The position numbers were made by a program, and so were the translations under genes. From Solimonas variicoloris DSM 15731 (GTDB lineage: Bacteria > Pseudomonadota > Gammaproteobacteria > Nevskiales > Nevskiaceae): a stretch of DNA of 64,000 nucleotides. This document shows, piece by piece, positions 47,684 to 56,163 of this stretch. Positions within the stretch are counted from its first letter, which is position 1. Each line of letters starts with the position of its first letter. The stretch covers positions 1 through 64,000 of the forward strand of contig NZ_KB907933.1 of the NCBI RefSeq assembly GCF_000382285.1, read 5' to 3'. The notes beneath the pieces are model-generated. The model was given only the letters and a program-made list of their open reading frames with translations, was not told where the DNA came from and ran no database searches.

Positions 47684-49102
47684 TCAGGCCGCGGCCGGCG
47701 GCGCGATCGTCGGCTTGCGGCGACCCTTGACCTTGACCTTGAAGCTCATCGCCGGGCCCGGCGTCGGCGCGGTCTTGGTCTTCAGCACGTAGTCCGGCGA
47801 TTCGAGTTCGAGGTCGAAGTTGTAGAACACCTCGGCCATCGTCATCGCCAGCAGCACCTCGGCCAGGCTCTTGCCGAGACAGGTGTGGTGGCCGCGGCCG
47901 TACGGCGAGTAGGCGCCGATCTGCATGTGCTCGGCGCGCGGCTTGGCGTAGCGGTCGATGTCGAACTTGTCGGCGTCCGGATAGAACTCGTTCTGGAAGT
48001 GCGGCACCGAGGTGCCGAGATAGATCATCTCGCCCTCGCGGATCTGGCAGCCGCCGAACACGAAGTCCTTGTTCGCGGTGCGGATCTGCGCGACGGCGAT
48101 CGGATAGAGGCGCATGGTCTCCATGATCGCGCCGTTGAGCGCCGGCAGATCCTTCATGAATTCTTCTTCGTTGACCGGACGGCCCTTGGCGTACAGCGCG
48201 TCGACCTCGGCATGGATGCGCGCCAGCACGTCCGGATGCTTGAGCACGGTGTAGACGATCGCCGAGGTGGTGTTGGCGACGGTGTCGAGACCGGCGACGT
48301 AGGGACCGGTCATCAGCATCACCAGGTCGCCGGCCGGGATCAGATCCGGATCGCGCTGGTGGGCTTCCATGACGTCGTCGATCAGCGTCTTGAACTCGTC
48401 CGGCGTCGCACCGCCGGCGGCGATGCGGTCCTGATACTGCTTGATCATCTTGCGGCCGAGCTCGAACATGCGCGCCTTGGCGCGCTTGTAGGCCGGCATC
48501 TTCATCAGGAACTTCGGGCGCTGGCGCGTGACCAGCACGTTGAGGATGTAGAGGATCGTGGTGCGGATGTCCTGCACGTACTCGCGCGGCGTCTGGCCGG
48601 TCAGCACCATGCCGAGCTGCTCGACGACCAGATACTGCATCGCCTGCACGACCGGCACCTTGCTGCCGACCTTCCAGTCGCGCAGCAGCGCGGTGCGCGT
48701 GATGTCGAGCACTTCCTGGTAGCGGCCCTTGATCGATTCCTTCGAGAAGCCGCGCTTCATCACCGCGCGCAGCTGCTTGTGCAGCTCGCCGTCGACGGCG
48801 GTCAGCATCTTCGAGGCGCCGAATTCCTGGACCAGCGGCTCCCAGGCCTCCCTCGAGCGCAGCGAATCCTTGCCCTCGCGCGTGCCCATGAAGTTGGCGG
48901 CCTCGGCGCCGGCGATCACGGTCAGCTCGTTGCCGAACACGCGGACGCGGAACGCCGGACCGTAGTCGCGGTAGCAGCGCGCGAAGAAGCGCGCCGGGTT
49001 GGCCGCCATTTCCAGCGTGCTGCCGATCAGCGGCAGGCCGCGGACCATCGGCGGGCGCGGCGCGTTCGGATGTTCGTTGACGGCGACGCTAGCGGTATTC
49101 AT
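47684..49102 (-). CDS. Cytochrome P450 (CYP51-like sequence style, unassigned)
   Basis: 472 residues. I-helix AGLDT (270-274), ExxR E328-R331 (ETMR), heme-binding YGRGHHTCLG with Cys408; Tyr replaces the usual Phe at the start of the heme motif. No membrane anchor, so soluble. The N-terminal PPMVRGLPLIGSTLEMAANP resembles eukaryotic-type and CYP51-like P450s more than class I camphor-type ones. Likely hydroxylates a sterol or steroid; the partner ferredoxin at 26.2 kb is a candidate. It follows the second P450 by 164 bases on the same strand, and each gene has its own conserved upstream element. Confidence 0.92.
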   Translation of the reverse strand: MNTASVAVNEHPNAPRPPMVRGLPLIGSTLEMAANPARFFARCYRDYGPAFRVRVFGNELTVIAGAEAANFMGTREGKDSLRSREAWEPLVQEFGASKMLTAVDGELHKQLRAVMKRGFSKESIKGRYQEVLDITRTALLRDWKVGSKVPVVQAMQYLVVEQLGMVLTGQTPREYVQDIRTTILYILNVLVTRQRPKFLMKMPAYKRAKARMFELGRKMIKQYQDRIAAGGATPDEFKTLIDDVMEAHQRDPDLIPAGDLVMLMTGPYVAGLDTVANTTSAIVYTVLKHPDVLARIHAEVDALYAKGRPVNEEEFMKDLPALNGAIMETMRLYPIAVAQIRTANKDFVFGGCQIREGEMIYLGTSVPHFQNEFYPDADKFDIDRYAKPRAEHMQIGAYSPYGRGHHTCLGKSLAEVLLAMTMAEVFYNFDLELESPDYVLKTKTAPTPGPAMSFKVKVKGRRKPTIAPPAAA

Positions 49103-49151
49103 GGTGCTGCCTCACTGGGAATGCGGATGCGGCCGCGGCGGGCCGAGCCCG

Positions 49152-49182
49152 GAGTTTTGCAAGCGGCCTCTCGAAATTCCTC
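49152..49182 (-). promoter_or_regulatory. 31-bp conserved upstream element, P450 copy 1
   Basis: In gene orientation GAGGAATTTCGAGA, three variable bases, then CGCTTGCAAAACTC. Identical at 28 of 31 positions to the element before the second P450. It lies 50 bases from the start codon. Confidence 0.65.
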
Positions 49183-49266
49183 CCCCGCATGGATGACCTT
49201 GCGGCGGGAGGCTGGACGCGGCGGCGGCGGCGCGCCCGGCGCCGGCCTTGAGCCCGGCGCCGGCGC

Positions 49267-50547
49267 TCAGGCCGCCTTGCGCTGCGCGAGCGCGTTGGTC
49301 TTGACGATCAGGCGGTTGATGCGGCGCGCGTTGTGGTGGTTGTAGTCGTATTCGAGGTGACCGTCGCCGTCGAGCAGTTCGGCGTCCGGGAAGCGCTTCA
49401 TCAGCTCCTGGATCATCAGTCCGCCCTGCACGCGCACGAGATAGGTGCCGATGCAGAAATGCGCGCCGGCGCCGAACACGATGTTGCCGTCGAGGCGGCG
49501 CGTGATGTCGAGCTGGCGCGGGTTCTCCCACTTCTGCGGATCGACCCAGCCGGCGGTCAGGTTCAGCAGCACCGACTGGCCCTTGCGGAAATGCTGGCCG
49601 CGCCAGTCCAGATCCTCGCTGACGAAGCGGAACTGCGGCGTCTTGCCGAAGGCGCCGACGCGCAGCAGCTCGATGATGGCGTTCTCCATCAGCTCCGGGC
49701 GCTCGCGCAGCAGCGCGTACTGCTGCGGATTGCCGAGCAGGCCCTTGATCGCATAGGTGTGCAGGTCGGTCGCGGTATCCGAGCCGGCGACGATCACCGC
49801 CTGGATCACGGCAACGATCTGGTAATCGGTGAGGCGATCGCCGTTGTCGGAGGCCGAGATCAGGCTGCCGATGAAGTCGTCGCCCGGGTGCGGCAGCGCG
49901 CGGCGCTCGCGGATCAGGTCGAGGAAGTACTGGAAGCCGGCCAGCGATTCCTGCATCGACTGCTCGCGTTCCTTCTGCGGCAGGTTGATGCGCGTCGACT
50001 TGACGACGCTGACGGCGAAGTCGTGGAAGAAGTCCTCCATGTTGGTCGGCACGCCGACCATGCGCGCGATCGACCGCACCGGCAGCTTGGTGGCGATCAT
50101 GGCGTACGCGTCGAACTGCTCGGGCGTGCCGATCTCGTCGAAGCAGGTGACGACGAGATCGCGGATCTTGGCGTCGATCTTGCCCATCACCGGCTTGGAG
50201 AACGCCGGCATGGTCAGCTTGCGCAGGCGCAGATGCTCCTTCGGGTCGACCACGAACAGGCCGGCGTCGATCGCGCGCTCGAAGTGGTTCTGCTGCTCGA
50301 AGGGCTTGGCCGGCGGCGCGTGCTCCCAGTGCTTGTAGCTGGTCGAGAAGCGGTTGTCCTTGAGCATGTCGAGCAGCGCGTCGTGGCTGCTGACGACCCA
50401 CATCTGCAGGTCCTTGTGCCAGGCTACCGGATACTCCAGCGCCAGCTTCTCCCAGGTCGCCCACGGCGAGCGGATGAAGTCCTTCGAATACGGATTGAAC
50501 AGCTTGCCGTCGATCTCGATGCGGCCGGCTTCAGCGCTGACGGACAT
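49267..50547 (-). CDS. Cytochrome P450 (bacterial class I type)
   Basis: 426 residues from MSVSAEAGRIEIDG, with GAGGAG seven bases upstream. I-helix AGSDT (254-258), ExxR E293-R296 (ELLR), heme-binding FGAGAHFCIG with Cys365. Length and motifs are those of soluble bacterial P450s that use a ferredoxin/reductase pair, including side-chain hydroxylases of the CYP125/CYP142 type; the subfamily cannot be fixed by eye. Upstream DNA carries the shared 31-bp element and a 23-bp inverted repeat. Confidence 0.93.
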   Translation of the reverse strand: MSVSAEAGRIEIDGKLFNPYSKDFIRSPWATWEKLALEYPVAWHKDLQMWVVSSHDALLDMLKDNRFSTSYKHWEHAPPAKPFEQQNHFERAIDAGLFVVDPKEHLRLRKLTMPAFSKPVMGKIDAKIRDLVVTCFDEIGTPEQFDAYAMIATKLPVRSIARMVGVPTNMEDFFHDFAVSVVKSTRINLPQKEREQSMQESLAGFQYFLDLIRERRALPHPGDDFIGSLISASDNGDRLTDYQIVAVIQAVIVAGSDTATDLHTYAIKGLLGNPQQYALLRERPELMENAIIELLRVGAFGKTPQFRFVSEDLDWRGQHFRKGQSVLLNLTAGWVDPQKWENPRQLDITRRLDGNIVFGAGAHFCIGTYLVRVQGGLMIQELMKRFPDAELLDGDGHLEYDYNHHNARRINRLIVKTNALAQRKAA

Positions 50548-50604
50548 GGCGGAATCTCCTCGCGGGGGGGCCGTCGTCGCAGCCCCGTGTATGAGTGGCG
50601 TGCA

Positions 50605-50645
50605 GCTTGCAAACGAGTTTTGCAAGCGCATTCTCGAAATTCCTC
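50605..50645 (-). promoter_or_regulatory. Operator-like inverted repeat plus conserved element, P450 copy 2
   Basis: 50605-50627 is a perfect 9-bp inverted repeat, GCTTGCAAA and its complement, with a five-base spacer. It overlaps the 31-bp element (50615-50645) shared with the first P450. The 12 bases 50620-50631 recur upstream of the Rieske gene at 28731-28742. It lies 68 bases from the start codon. Confidence 0.65.
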
Positions 50646-50750
50646 ATCCGCGTGCAGTAGAAATCGCCGCCCGCGGCCGCGCGCGGCGGCGGCCTCGCAC
50701 GGCCCTGCCCGGCGCGACGGCATCCGATCCGGCGCCGGGCACGCCCGCTG

Positions 50751-52136
50751 CTACTCGTAGATCTCCGCGGACGCCAGCGGCAGCCGGCGCGGATCGGCGC
50801 CGCCGACGATCAGCAGCTTGCCGCTCGGCAGCGGCGTGACGGTGTGCAGGAAGCGGCGCGCGCCCAGCGCCGGGCCGTCGCGGCGCACGCCGTCGGCGCC
50901 GATACGTTCGCTGCGGTCGGTGACGCCGGTGCCGGCCGCGCTGGAATCGCCGCCGGCCAGCCACCAGCCGCCGTCGGCAAGCGGCGCGGCCGCGAACAGG
51001 ATGCGCGTCAGGCGCAAGGCGCCGCGCGTCGCGAAGCCCAGCGTCTGCGGATCGAAGCGCAGGATCGCGGCGTTCTGGGTGATGTCGGTGTCCTCGCCGC
51101 CGGCGATCCACACGGCGCCGTCGGCGCTGCGCACCGCGACATGGTTGCCACGCACCACGTCCTCGGCGGCCGGCAGCGTGGTGAAGCTCGCGGTCTGCGG
51201 ATCGAACAGCTCCGGCGGCGCCGGACGGCCGTCGCTGGTTAAGCCGCCGTAGAACAGCACGCGGCCGTCGCCCAGCACGCTGGCACTGTGCGCGTAGCGG
51301 CCGCGCGTCATCGTCGCCGGCAGGCGCGCGAAGCGCGCCGTCGCCGGATCGAACAGCTCGGCGCTCGGTTCGGCGCCGTTGCCGCCGAGGCCGCCGGCGA
51401 TCAGCACGCGGCCGTCGCCGAGCACGCTGGCGCTCGCGCCGTAGCGCGAGCCGGCCGGCGGATTGGCGGTCGCCACCGTGCTGCCGGTGTGCGGATCGAA
51501 CAGCTCGGCTTCCGGCGCCGCGGTCAGGGCGCGCAGCCCGCCGCTGACCAGCACGCGGCCGTCCGGCAGCGCCGCCGCCGTGAATCCGACACGGCCGCTG
51601 CTCAGCGCCCCGACGTCGGTGAAGCGCTCGGTCTGCGGATCGAAGCGATAGCAGCGGTCCGGCAGCGTGCGCTGGCCGGCGTCGCCGCCGACGATCAGCA
51701 CGCTGCCGTCGGCGAGCGGCACGGCGACGTGCTCGGCGCGCGCGAACGGCATCGGCACGGCGCGCAGGCGATCGCGATAGCGGACCTCGAGCGGCAGTTC
51801 GCGCGCGACGCTGCGCGTGCCGTCGCTGACGACCAGCCGGTAATGCGCGCCCGGCCGCAGCGCCTCGGTGCGCAGCGTCGCGCCGCTGGCGATCGGCAGA
51901 TCGCCGGGCTCGATGCGACCCTGGCCGTTGGCGTACTCGGCCGTCAGCACGGCGTGCTCGCCGACGTAGTAGGCGGCGCGGTCGGCGCCGAAGCGCCGGA
52001 TCGTCGGTCCGTCTTCATCGCCGGGCGCCGCGCCGCCACCACCGCAGGCGGCGAGCGCGAACAGCAGTCCGGCGGCCGCGCGCCGCGCCCAGGCGGCGCA
52101 TCCGCACCCGAAATCCGTCATCGCCAGCTGTCGCAT
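50751..52136 (-). CDS. Kelch/galactose-oxidase-like lipoprotein
   Basis: 461 residues. Lipobox LFALAACGG with Cys31 for lipid attachment. The mature part has a small N-terminal domain and then six or so kelch-type blades (GSVLIVGGDAGQ, GRVLVSGGL, GRVLIAGGLG, GRVLFYGGL, GAVWIAGGED, GKLLIVGGAD), a beta-propeller. Outer-membrane or periplasmic binding or structural protein; no catalytic residues recognised. Divergent from the large lipoprotein gene at 52360. Confidence 0.85.
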   Translation of the reverse strand: MRQLAMTDFGCGCAAWARRAAAGLLFALAACGGGGAAPGDEDGPTIRRFGADRAAYYVGEHAVLTAEYANGQGRIEPGDLPIASGATLRTEALRPGAHYRLVVSDGTRSVARELPLEVRYRDRLRAVPMPFARAEHVAVPLADGSVLIVGGDAGQRTLPDRCYRFDPQTERFTDVGALSSGRVGFTAAALPDGRVLVSGGLRALTAAPEAELFDPHTGSTVATANPPAGSRYGASASVLGDGRVLIAGGLGGNGAEPSAELFDPATARFARLPATMTRGRYAHSASVLGDGRVLFYGGLTSDGRPAPPELFDPQTASFTTLPAAEDVVRGNHVAVRSADGAVWIAGGEDTDITQNAAILRFDPQTLGFATRGALRLTRILFAAAPLADGGWWLAGGDSSAAGTGVTDRSERIGADGVRRDGPALGARRFLHTVTPLPSGKLLIVGGADPRRLPLASAEIYE

Positions 52137-52359
52137 CGCCGTATCCCGCAGGGTCCGAAACGGCGCAGTGTGGCCGCCGGCGCACGGCGACGCTGGACGG
52201 AATCACGACAGTTTTTCGCGCAGCGGCTGTCCGCGCCGACAGCCGCACGACATGCCGGCAACGGATTCGATCGCTGCGCGCCGGGCAGGCGCGCGCTGCA
52301 ACCGTTCTGACACGCGCGCCGACTACGGTGCGGCGCTTCCACTTCCGACCTCGACCCCG

Positions 52360-55155
52360 ATGAACGCCCCGCTCCGGCCGCAATGGCCCGCCCTGCTGCT
52401 CGCCAGCGCCACGCTGCTGCTGTCCGCCTGCCAGGACGACAACCACAAGCCCGACGCGCCGCCCGCCGAAACGCTGAGCCTGAGCCTCGCCTTCAGCGCG
52501 CCGGAGCAGGCGATCGATCTGTCGAACTACACGCGCGTCGCCCGCTATCCGCTGCCGACGCGCGCCGACAGCGCCAACAAGCTGGCCGCGGAAGCCTCGG
52601 CCGTCGCCTACGACCGCGACACCGACAGCCTCTACATCGTCGGCGACAGCGGCACCGCGGTCGTGCAGGTCAGCAAGACCGGCGAACTGATCGACGCGAT
52701 GACGCTGGCCGCCGACGCGAGCAAGCCGCAAGGCACTTATTTCTACGACACCGAAGGCCTCGCCTATGCGGGCAACGGCCAGTTCGTGCTGATCGAGGAG
52801 CGCTATCGCCAGGCGAATCTGTTCACCTATGCCGGCGGCGCGACGCTCGACGGCAGCGGCGCCAGGAGCGTCAAGCTCGGCACCACGATCGGCAACATCG
52901 GCCTCGAAGGCGTCTCCTACGATCCGCTCAGCGGCGGCTACATCTTCGTCAAGGAGAAGACCCCGATCGGCGTGTTCCAGACCACGATCGACTTCGATGC
53001 CGGCACCGCCTCGAACGGCGCCGCGGACGCCGCCAACTCGACCGATCTGTTCGACCCGACGACGCTCGGCGTCGCCGATCTCGCCGACGTGTTCGCGCTG
53101 TCGAACGTGGTCGCCGACGGCGACGGCGCGCGCGCCGATCTGCTGCTGCTGAGCCAGGAATCCGGCGTGGTGCTGCAGACCGATCGCAGCGGCGCGATCA
53201 AGGGCCGCCTCGACATCGGCCTGAGCGCGCAGAACGAAGGCCTGACCATGGACGGCGAGCACACGCTGTATCTCGTCAACGAACTCGGCGGCGGCGACGG
53301 CCACCCGCAGCTGTGGGTCTACAAGCCCACCGCCACGCGCGACGCGGTCGGCACCGGCAGCCGCCTGTACCTGACGTTCAGCGCCGCGGTCAGCGCCGGC
53401 AGCGGCTATCTGGTGCTCGACGACGGCGCCGGCGACGTGCGCGCGATCGCGGTCGGCGACAGCGACCAGGTCGTGATCGAGAACGGCACCGTCACGATCG
53501 ACCCGGAGCACGCGCTGCTCGCGAACCGCCACTACACGCTGACGGTGCCGGACGGCGCCTTCAAGGATGCCGACGGCCGCGCGATCGGCGACGTCGCCGC
53601 CCTCGCCGATCTGAGCTTCGACACGGTCAGCGACATCGAGCCGCCGGCGCTGGCCGGCAGCACCCCGGCCGACGACGCGATCGCCGTCAGCGCCAGCCGG
53701 CTGACGCTGACGTTCACCGAAGACGTGGTCGCCGGGGCCGGCAGCATCGTCCTGCAGGGCGACGACGGCGACACGCGCACGATCGCGATCGGCGACGCCA
53801 CGCAGGTGTCGTTCGCCGCCGCCACCGTCACCGTCACGCCGTCCGAAGCGCTGCACGCCGGCGTCACCTACACGGTGCAGATCGCCGCCGGCGTCATCGC
53901 CGACGCGGCCGGCAACGCCTATCCCGGCCTGACGTCGGCAACGGCGCTGAACTTCACGATGGCGGCGTCCGGCGCGCCGACCGTGCTCGCCGCCGGCGAT
54001 CTGCTGTTCGTCGCCGCCAACGCCGACAGCCCGGACGCGATCGCCTTCGTGCTGCTCAAGACCGTCGTCGCCGGCACGCAGATCGGCTTCACCGACAAGA
54101 ACTACGTCGCCGCCAACGCCACCTGGCCGAGCAACGAGGCCGCCTACACCTGGACCGCCGACGTCGACTATCCGGCCGGCACCTTCGTCACCATCCAGAC
54201 CGACACGCCGAGCGCCGACAAGGGCATCGTCGCCGGCGCGGGCGGCGGTGTCGGGGGCGGCGGCGAGACCTATTACGCGTTCCAGGGCACGATCGGCGAC
54301 GCCAACGCCGGCCAGATCAGCGTCGACCGCTTCCTCGCCGCGCTCAACATCGCCGGCAGCGCCGCCGGCGAGATCCCGGCCGCCGTCAGCGACGCCGGCG
54401 CCTATCTCTCGTTCGCCGAGAACAACGTGCGCTACGCCGGCTCGACCGACAGCACCGACCTCGCTGCGCTCGCCGCGCGCATCAGGAATCCGGACAACTG
54501 GGCCCGGCACGACAGCACGCCGTTCGCGCTGAGCAACGGTTCGCTGTTCCCGGACGCCGTCCCGGCGACGCCGACCGTGCTCGCCGCCGGCGATCTGCTG
54601 TTCGTCGCCGCCAACGCCGACGCCACCGACGCGATCGCCTTCGTGCTGCTCAAGGCGGTCAGCGCCGGCACGCAGATCGGTTTCACCGACAAGGACTACA
54701 GCGCCGCGAGCGCGACCTGGCCGAGCAACGAGGCCGCCTATACCTGGACCGCCGACGTCGACTATCCGGCCGGCACCTTCGTCACCATCCAGCCCGGCGC
54801 CACGCCGATCGGCGTCGACAAGGGTTCGGTCAGTGGCAGTGGCGGCGGTATCGGCGGCGGCGGCGAGACCTATTACGCGTTCCAGGGCACGATCACCAAT
54901 GCCGACGCCGGCCAGATCAGCGTCGACCGCTTCCTTGCCGCGCTCAACGTCGCCGGCGCCGCGGCCGGCGAAATCCCGCCCGCCGTCAGCGCCGCGAACG
55001 CCTATCTCTCGTTCCCCGAGAACAACGTCAAGTACACGGGCGCGACCGACGCCAGCGATCTCGCCGCACTCGCCGCCCGCATCCGCGACGGCGCCAACTG
55101 GACGCGCAACGATGCCAGCGCGTTCCCGCTGAGCGGCGGCTCGCTGTTTCCCTGA
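52360..55155 (+). CDS. Large surface lipoprotein: SdiA-regulated-like propeller, Ig-like domains and two tandem repeats
   Basis: 931 residues. Lipobox LLLSACQ with Cys24. Residues about 45-320 form an SdiA-regulated/phytase-like propeller (AEASAVAYDRDTDSLYIVGD, YDTEGLAYAGNGQFVLIEER). Two Big_5-like Ig modules follow, with the second beginning near 435 (STPADDAIAVSASRLTLTF). Two C-terminal repeats of about 195 residues start at 540 and 738 (PTVLAAGDLLFVAANAD). The ATG at 52360 is chosen for the signal peptide. A strong terminator follows. Function unknown; probably cell-surface. Confidence 0.85.
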   Translation: MNAPLRPQWPALLLASATLLLSACQDDNHKPDAPPAETLSLSLAFSAPEQAIDLSNYTRVARYPLPTRADSANKLAAEASAVAYDRDTDSLYIVGDSGTAVVQVSKTGELIDAMTLAADASKPQGTYFYDTEGLAYAGNGQFVLIEERYRQANLFTYAGGATLDGSGARSVKLGTTIGNIGLEGVSYDPLSGGYIFVKEKTPIGVFQTTIDFDAGTASNGAADAANSTDLFDPTTLGVADLADVFALSNVVADGDGARADLLLLSQESGVVLQTDRSGAIKGRLDIGLSAQNEGLTMDGEHTLYLVNELGGGDGHPQLWVYKPTATRDAVGTGSRLYLTFSAAVSAGSGYLVLDDGAGDVRAIAVGDSDQVVIENGTVTIDPEHALLANRHYTLTVPDGAFKDADGRAIGDVAALADLSFDTVSDIEPPALAGSTPADDAIAVSASRLTLTFTEDVVAGAGSIVLQGDDGDTRTIAIGDATQVSFAAATVTVTPSEALHAGVTYTVQIAAGVIADAAGNAYPGLTSATALNFTMAASGAPTVLAAGDLLFVAANADSPDAIAFVLLKTVVAGTQIGFTDKNYVAANATWPSNEAAYTWTADVDYPAGTFVTIQTDTPSADKGIVAGAGGGVGGGGETYYAFQGTIGDANAGQISVDRFLAALNIAGSAAGEIPAAVSDAGAYLSFAENNVRYAGSTDSTDLAALAARIRNPDNWARHDSTPFALSNGSLFPDAVPATPTVLAAGDLLFVAANADATDAIAFVLLKAVSAGTQIGFTDKDYSAASATWPSNEAAYTWTADVDYPAGTFVTIQPGATPIGVDKGSVSGSGGGIGGGGETYYAFQGTITNADAGQISVDRFLAALNVAGAAAGEIPPAVSAANAYLSFPENNVKYTGATDASDLAALAARIRDGANWTRNDASAFPLSGGSLFP
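53977..55152 (+). repeat. Two tandem 594-bp-period repeats within the lipoprotein gene
   Basis: Copy 1 begins at 53977 and copy 2 at 54571. Long stretches are identical at the DNA level, for example around CTATTACGCGTTCCAGGGCA. The similarity suggests recent duplication or ongoing gene conversion. Confidence 0.85.
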
Positions 55156-55195
55156 GCCTGACGCCGACGCGGCGACGCCGACCGTCGCCGCCGGA

Positions 55196-55226
55196 CCGCC
55201 GCTTCGCGAGAAGCGGCGGTTTTTTT
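55196..55226 (+). terminator. Rho-independent terminator after the lipoprotein gene
   Basis: Stem CCGCCGCTTC, loop GCGA, complementary GAAGCGGCGG, then TTTTTTT. Forty bases after the stop codon. Confidence 0.93.
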
Positions 55227-55302
55227 GTGAGCGCCGCCGCGATAATGCCGGCAGAAACGCCGGCGCCGACCGGCCACGCATTCATCAACCGAGGAGATGT
55301 CG

Positions 55303-56088
55303 ATGCCGTACGCCCGCGTCAATGGCCAGAACCTGTTCTATACCGACACCGGCGGCGACGGCCCGGCGATCGTGTTCTCGCACGGCCTGCTGATGGACCA
55401 CGAGATGTTCGCGCCGCAGATCGAGGCGCTGCGCGGCCGCTGGCGCTGCATCAGCTGGGACGAGCGCGGCCACGGCCGCAGCGCCGGCGACACGCTGGCG
55501 CCGTTCAGCTACTACGACTCGGCCGACGATCTCGCCGCGCTGCTCGGCTCGCTCGGCATCGAACGCGCCGTGCTCGCCGGCATGAGCCAGGGCGGCTATC
55601 TGTCGCTGCGCTGCGCGCTGACCCATCCGTCGCTGGTGCGCGCGCTGGTGCTGATCGACACGCAGGCGCAGACCGAGGATCCGGCGAAGACGCCGATGTA
55701 CAAGCAGCTGATCGAGGCCTGGATGCAGCACGGCCTGGCGCAGCCGATCGCCGACATGATCGCGCAGATCATCCTCGGCGCCGGCTGGCCCGGTACCGCC
55801 GCCTGGCAGGACAAGTGGCGGCAATGGCAGCCGCACAATCTGCTCGGCGTGTTCCAGACGCTGGTCGAGCGAGACGACATCAGCGACAAGCTGGCCGCGA
55901 TCCGCGTGCCGGCGCTGGTCGTGCACGGCGAGGCCGACGCCGCGATCAGCCTCGAGCGCGCGCGCGACATGGCGACGCGCCTGCACGCCGAGCTGTGCAC
56001 CGTGCCCGGCGCCGGTCACGCCGCCAACCTGACCCACCCGCAGCCGGTCAACGCGGCGATCGAGGACTTCCTCGCGCGCCTGCCCTGA
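55303..56088 (+). CDS. Alpha/beta hydrolase
   Basis: 261 residues. Ser95 in the AGMSQGGYL elbow; later VHGEADAAI gives the acid region and GAGHAANLTHP the His. Compact cap domain. Two ATGs are possible, 55297 and 55303; GAGGAG directly abuts the first, so the second, with normal spacing, is chosen. Similar to esterases and meta-cleavage-type C-C hydrolases in general layout; substrate unknown. Monocistronic between two terminators. Confidence 0.9.
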   Translation: MPYARVNGQNLFYTDTGGDGPAIVFSHGLLMDHEMFAPQIEALRGRWRCISWDERGHGRSAGDTLAPFSYYDSADDLAALLGSLGIERAVLAGMSQGGYLSLRCALTHPSLVRALVLIDTQAQTEDPAKTPMYKQLIEAWMQHGLAQPIADMIAQIILGAGWPGTAAWQDKWRQWQPHNLLGVFQTLVERDDISDKLAAIRVPALVVHGEADAAISLERARDMATRLHAELCTVPGAGHAANLTHPQPVNAAIEDFLARLP

Positions 56089-56111
56089 GCCCTTCGCAGC
56101 GGCGCCACGAA

Positions 56112-56144
56112 GAAGGGGCGCAGCCCGGCTGCGCCCCTTCTTTT
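56112..56144. terminator. Terminator between the hydrolase and RND genes
   Basis: GAAGGGGCGCAG, loop CCCGG, CTGCGCCCCTTC, then TTTT on the plus strand. It sits between two convergent genes and may stop both, but the T tract is better for the plus-strand hydrolase. Confidence 0.85.
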
Positions 56145-56163
56145 CGTCCGCCGTGAGGCTGTT

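Noticed and set aside
47684-49102. Naming the first P450 as sterol 14-demethylase (CYP51)
   Set aside because: The N-terminal style is similar, but the CYP51 substrate-site signatures could not be confirmed by eye and the heme motif starts with Tyr, so it is left unassigned.
52383-56156. Open frame of over 1200 codons spanning the lipoprotein and hydrolase genes
   Set aside because: Out of frame with two clear proteins, crosses a strong terminator, and is Arg-rich without any domain.
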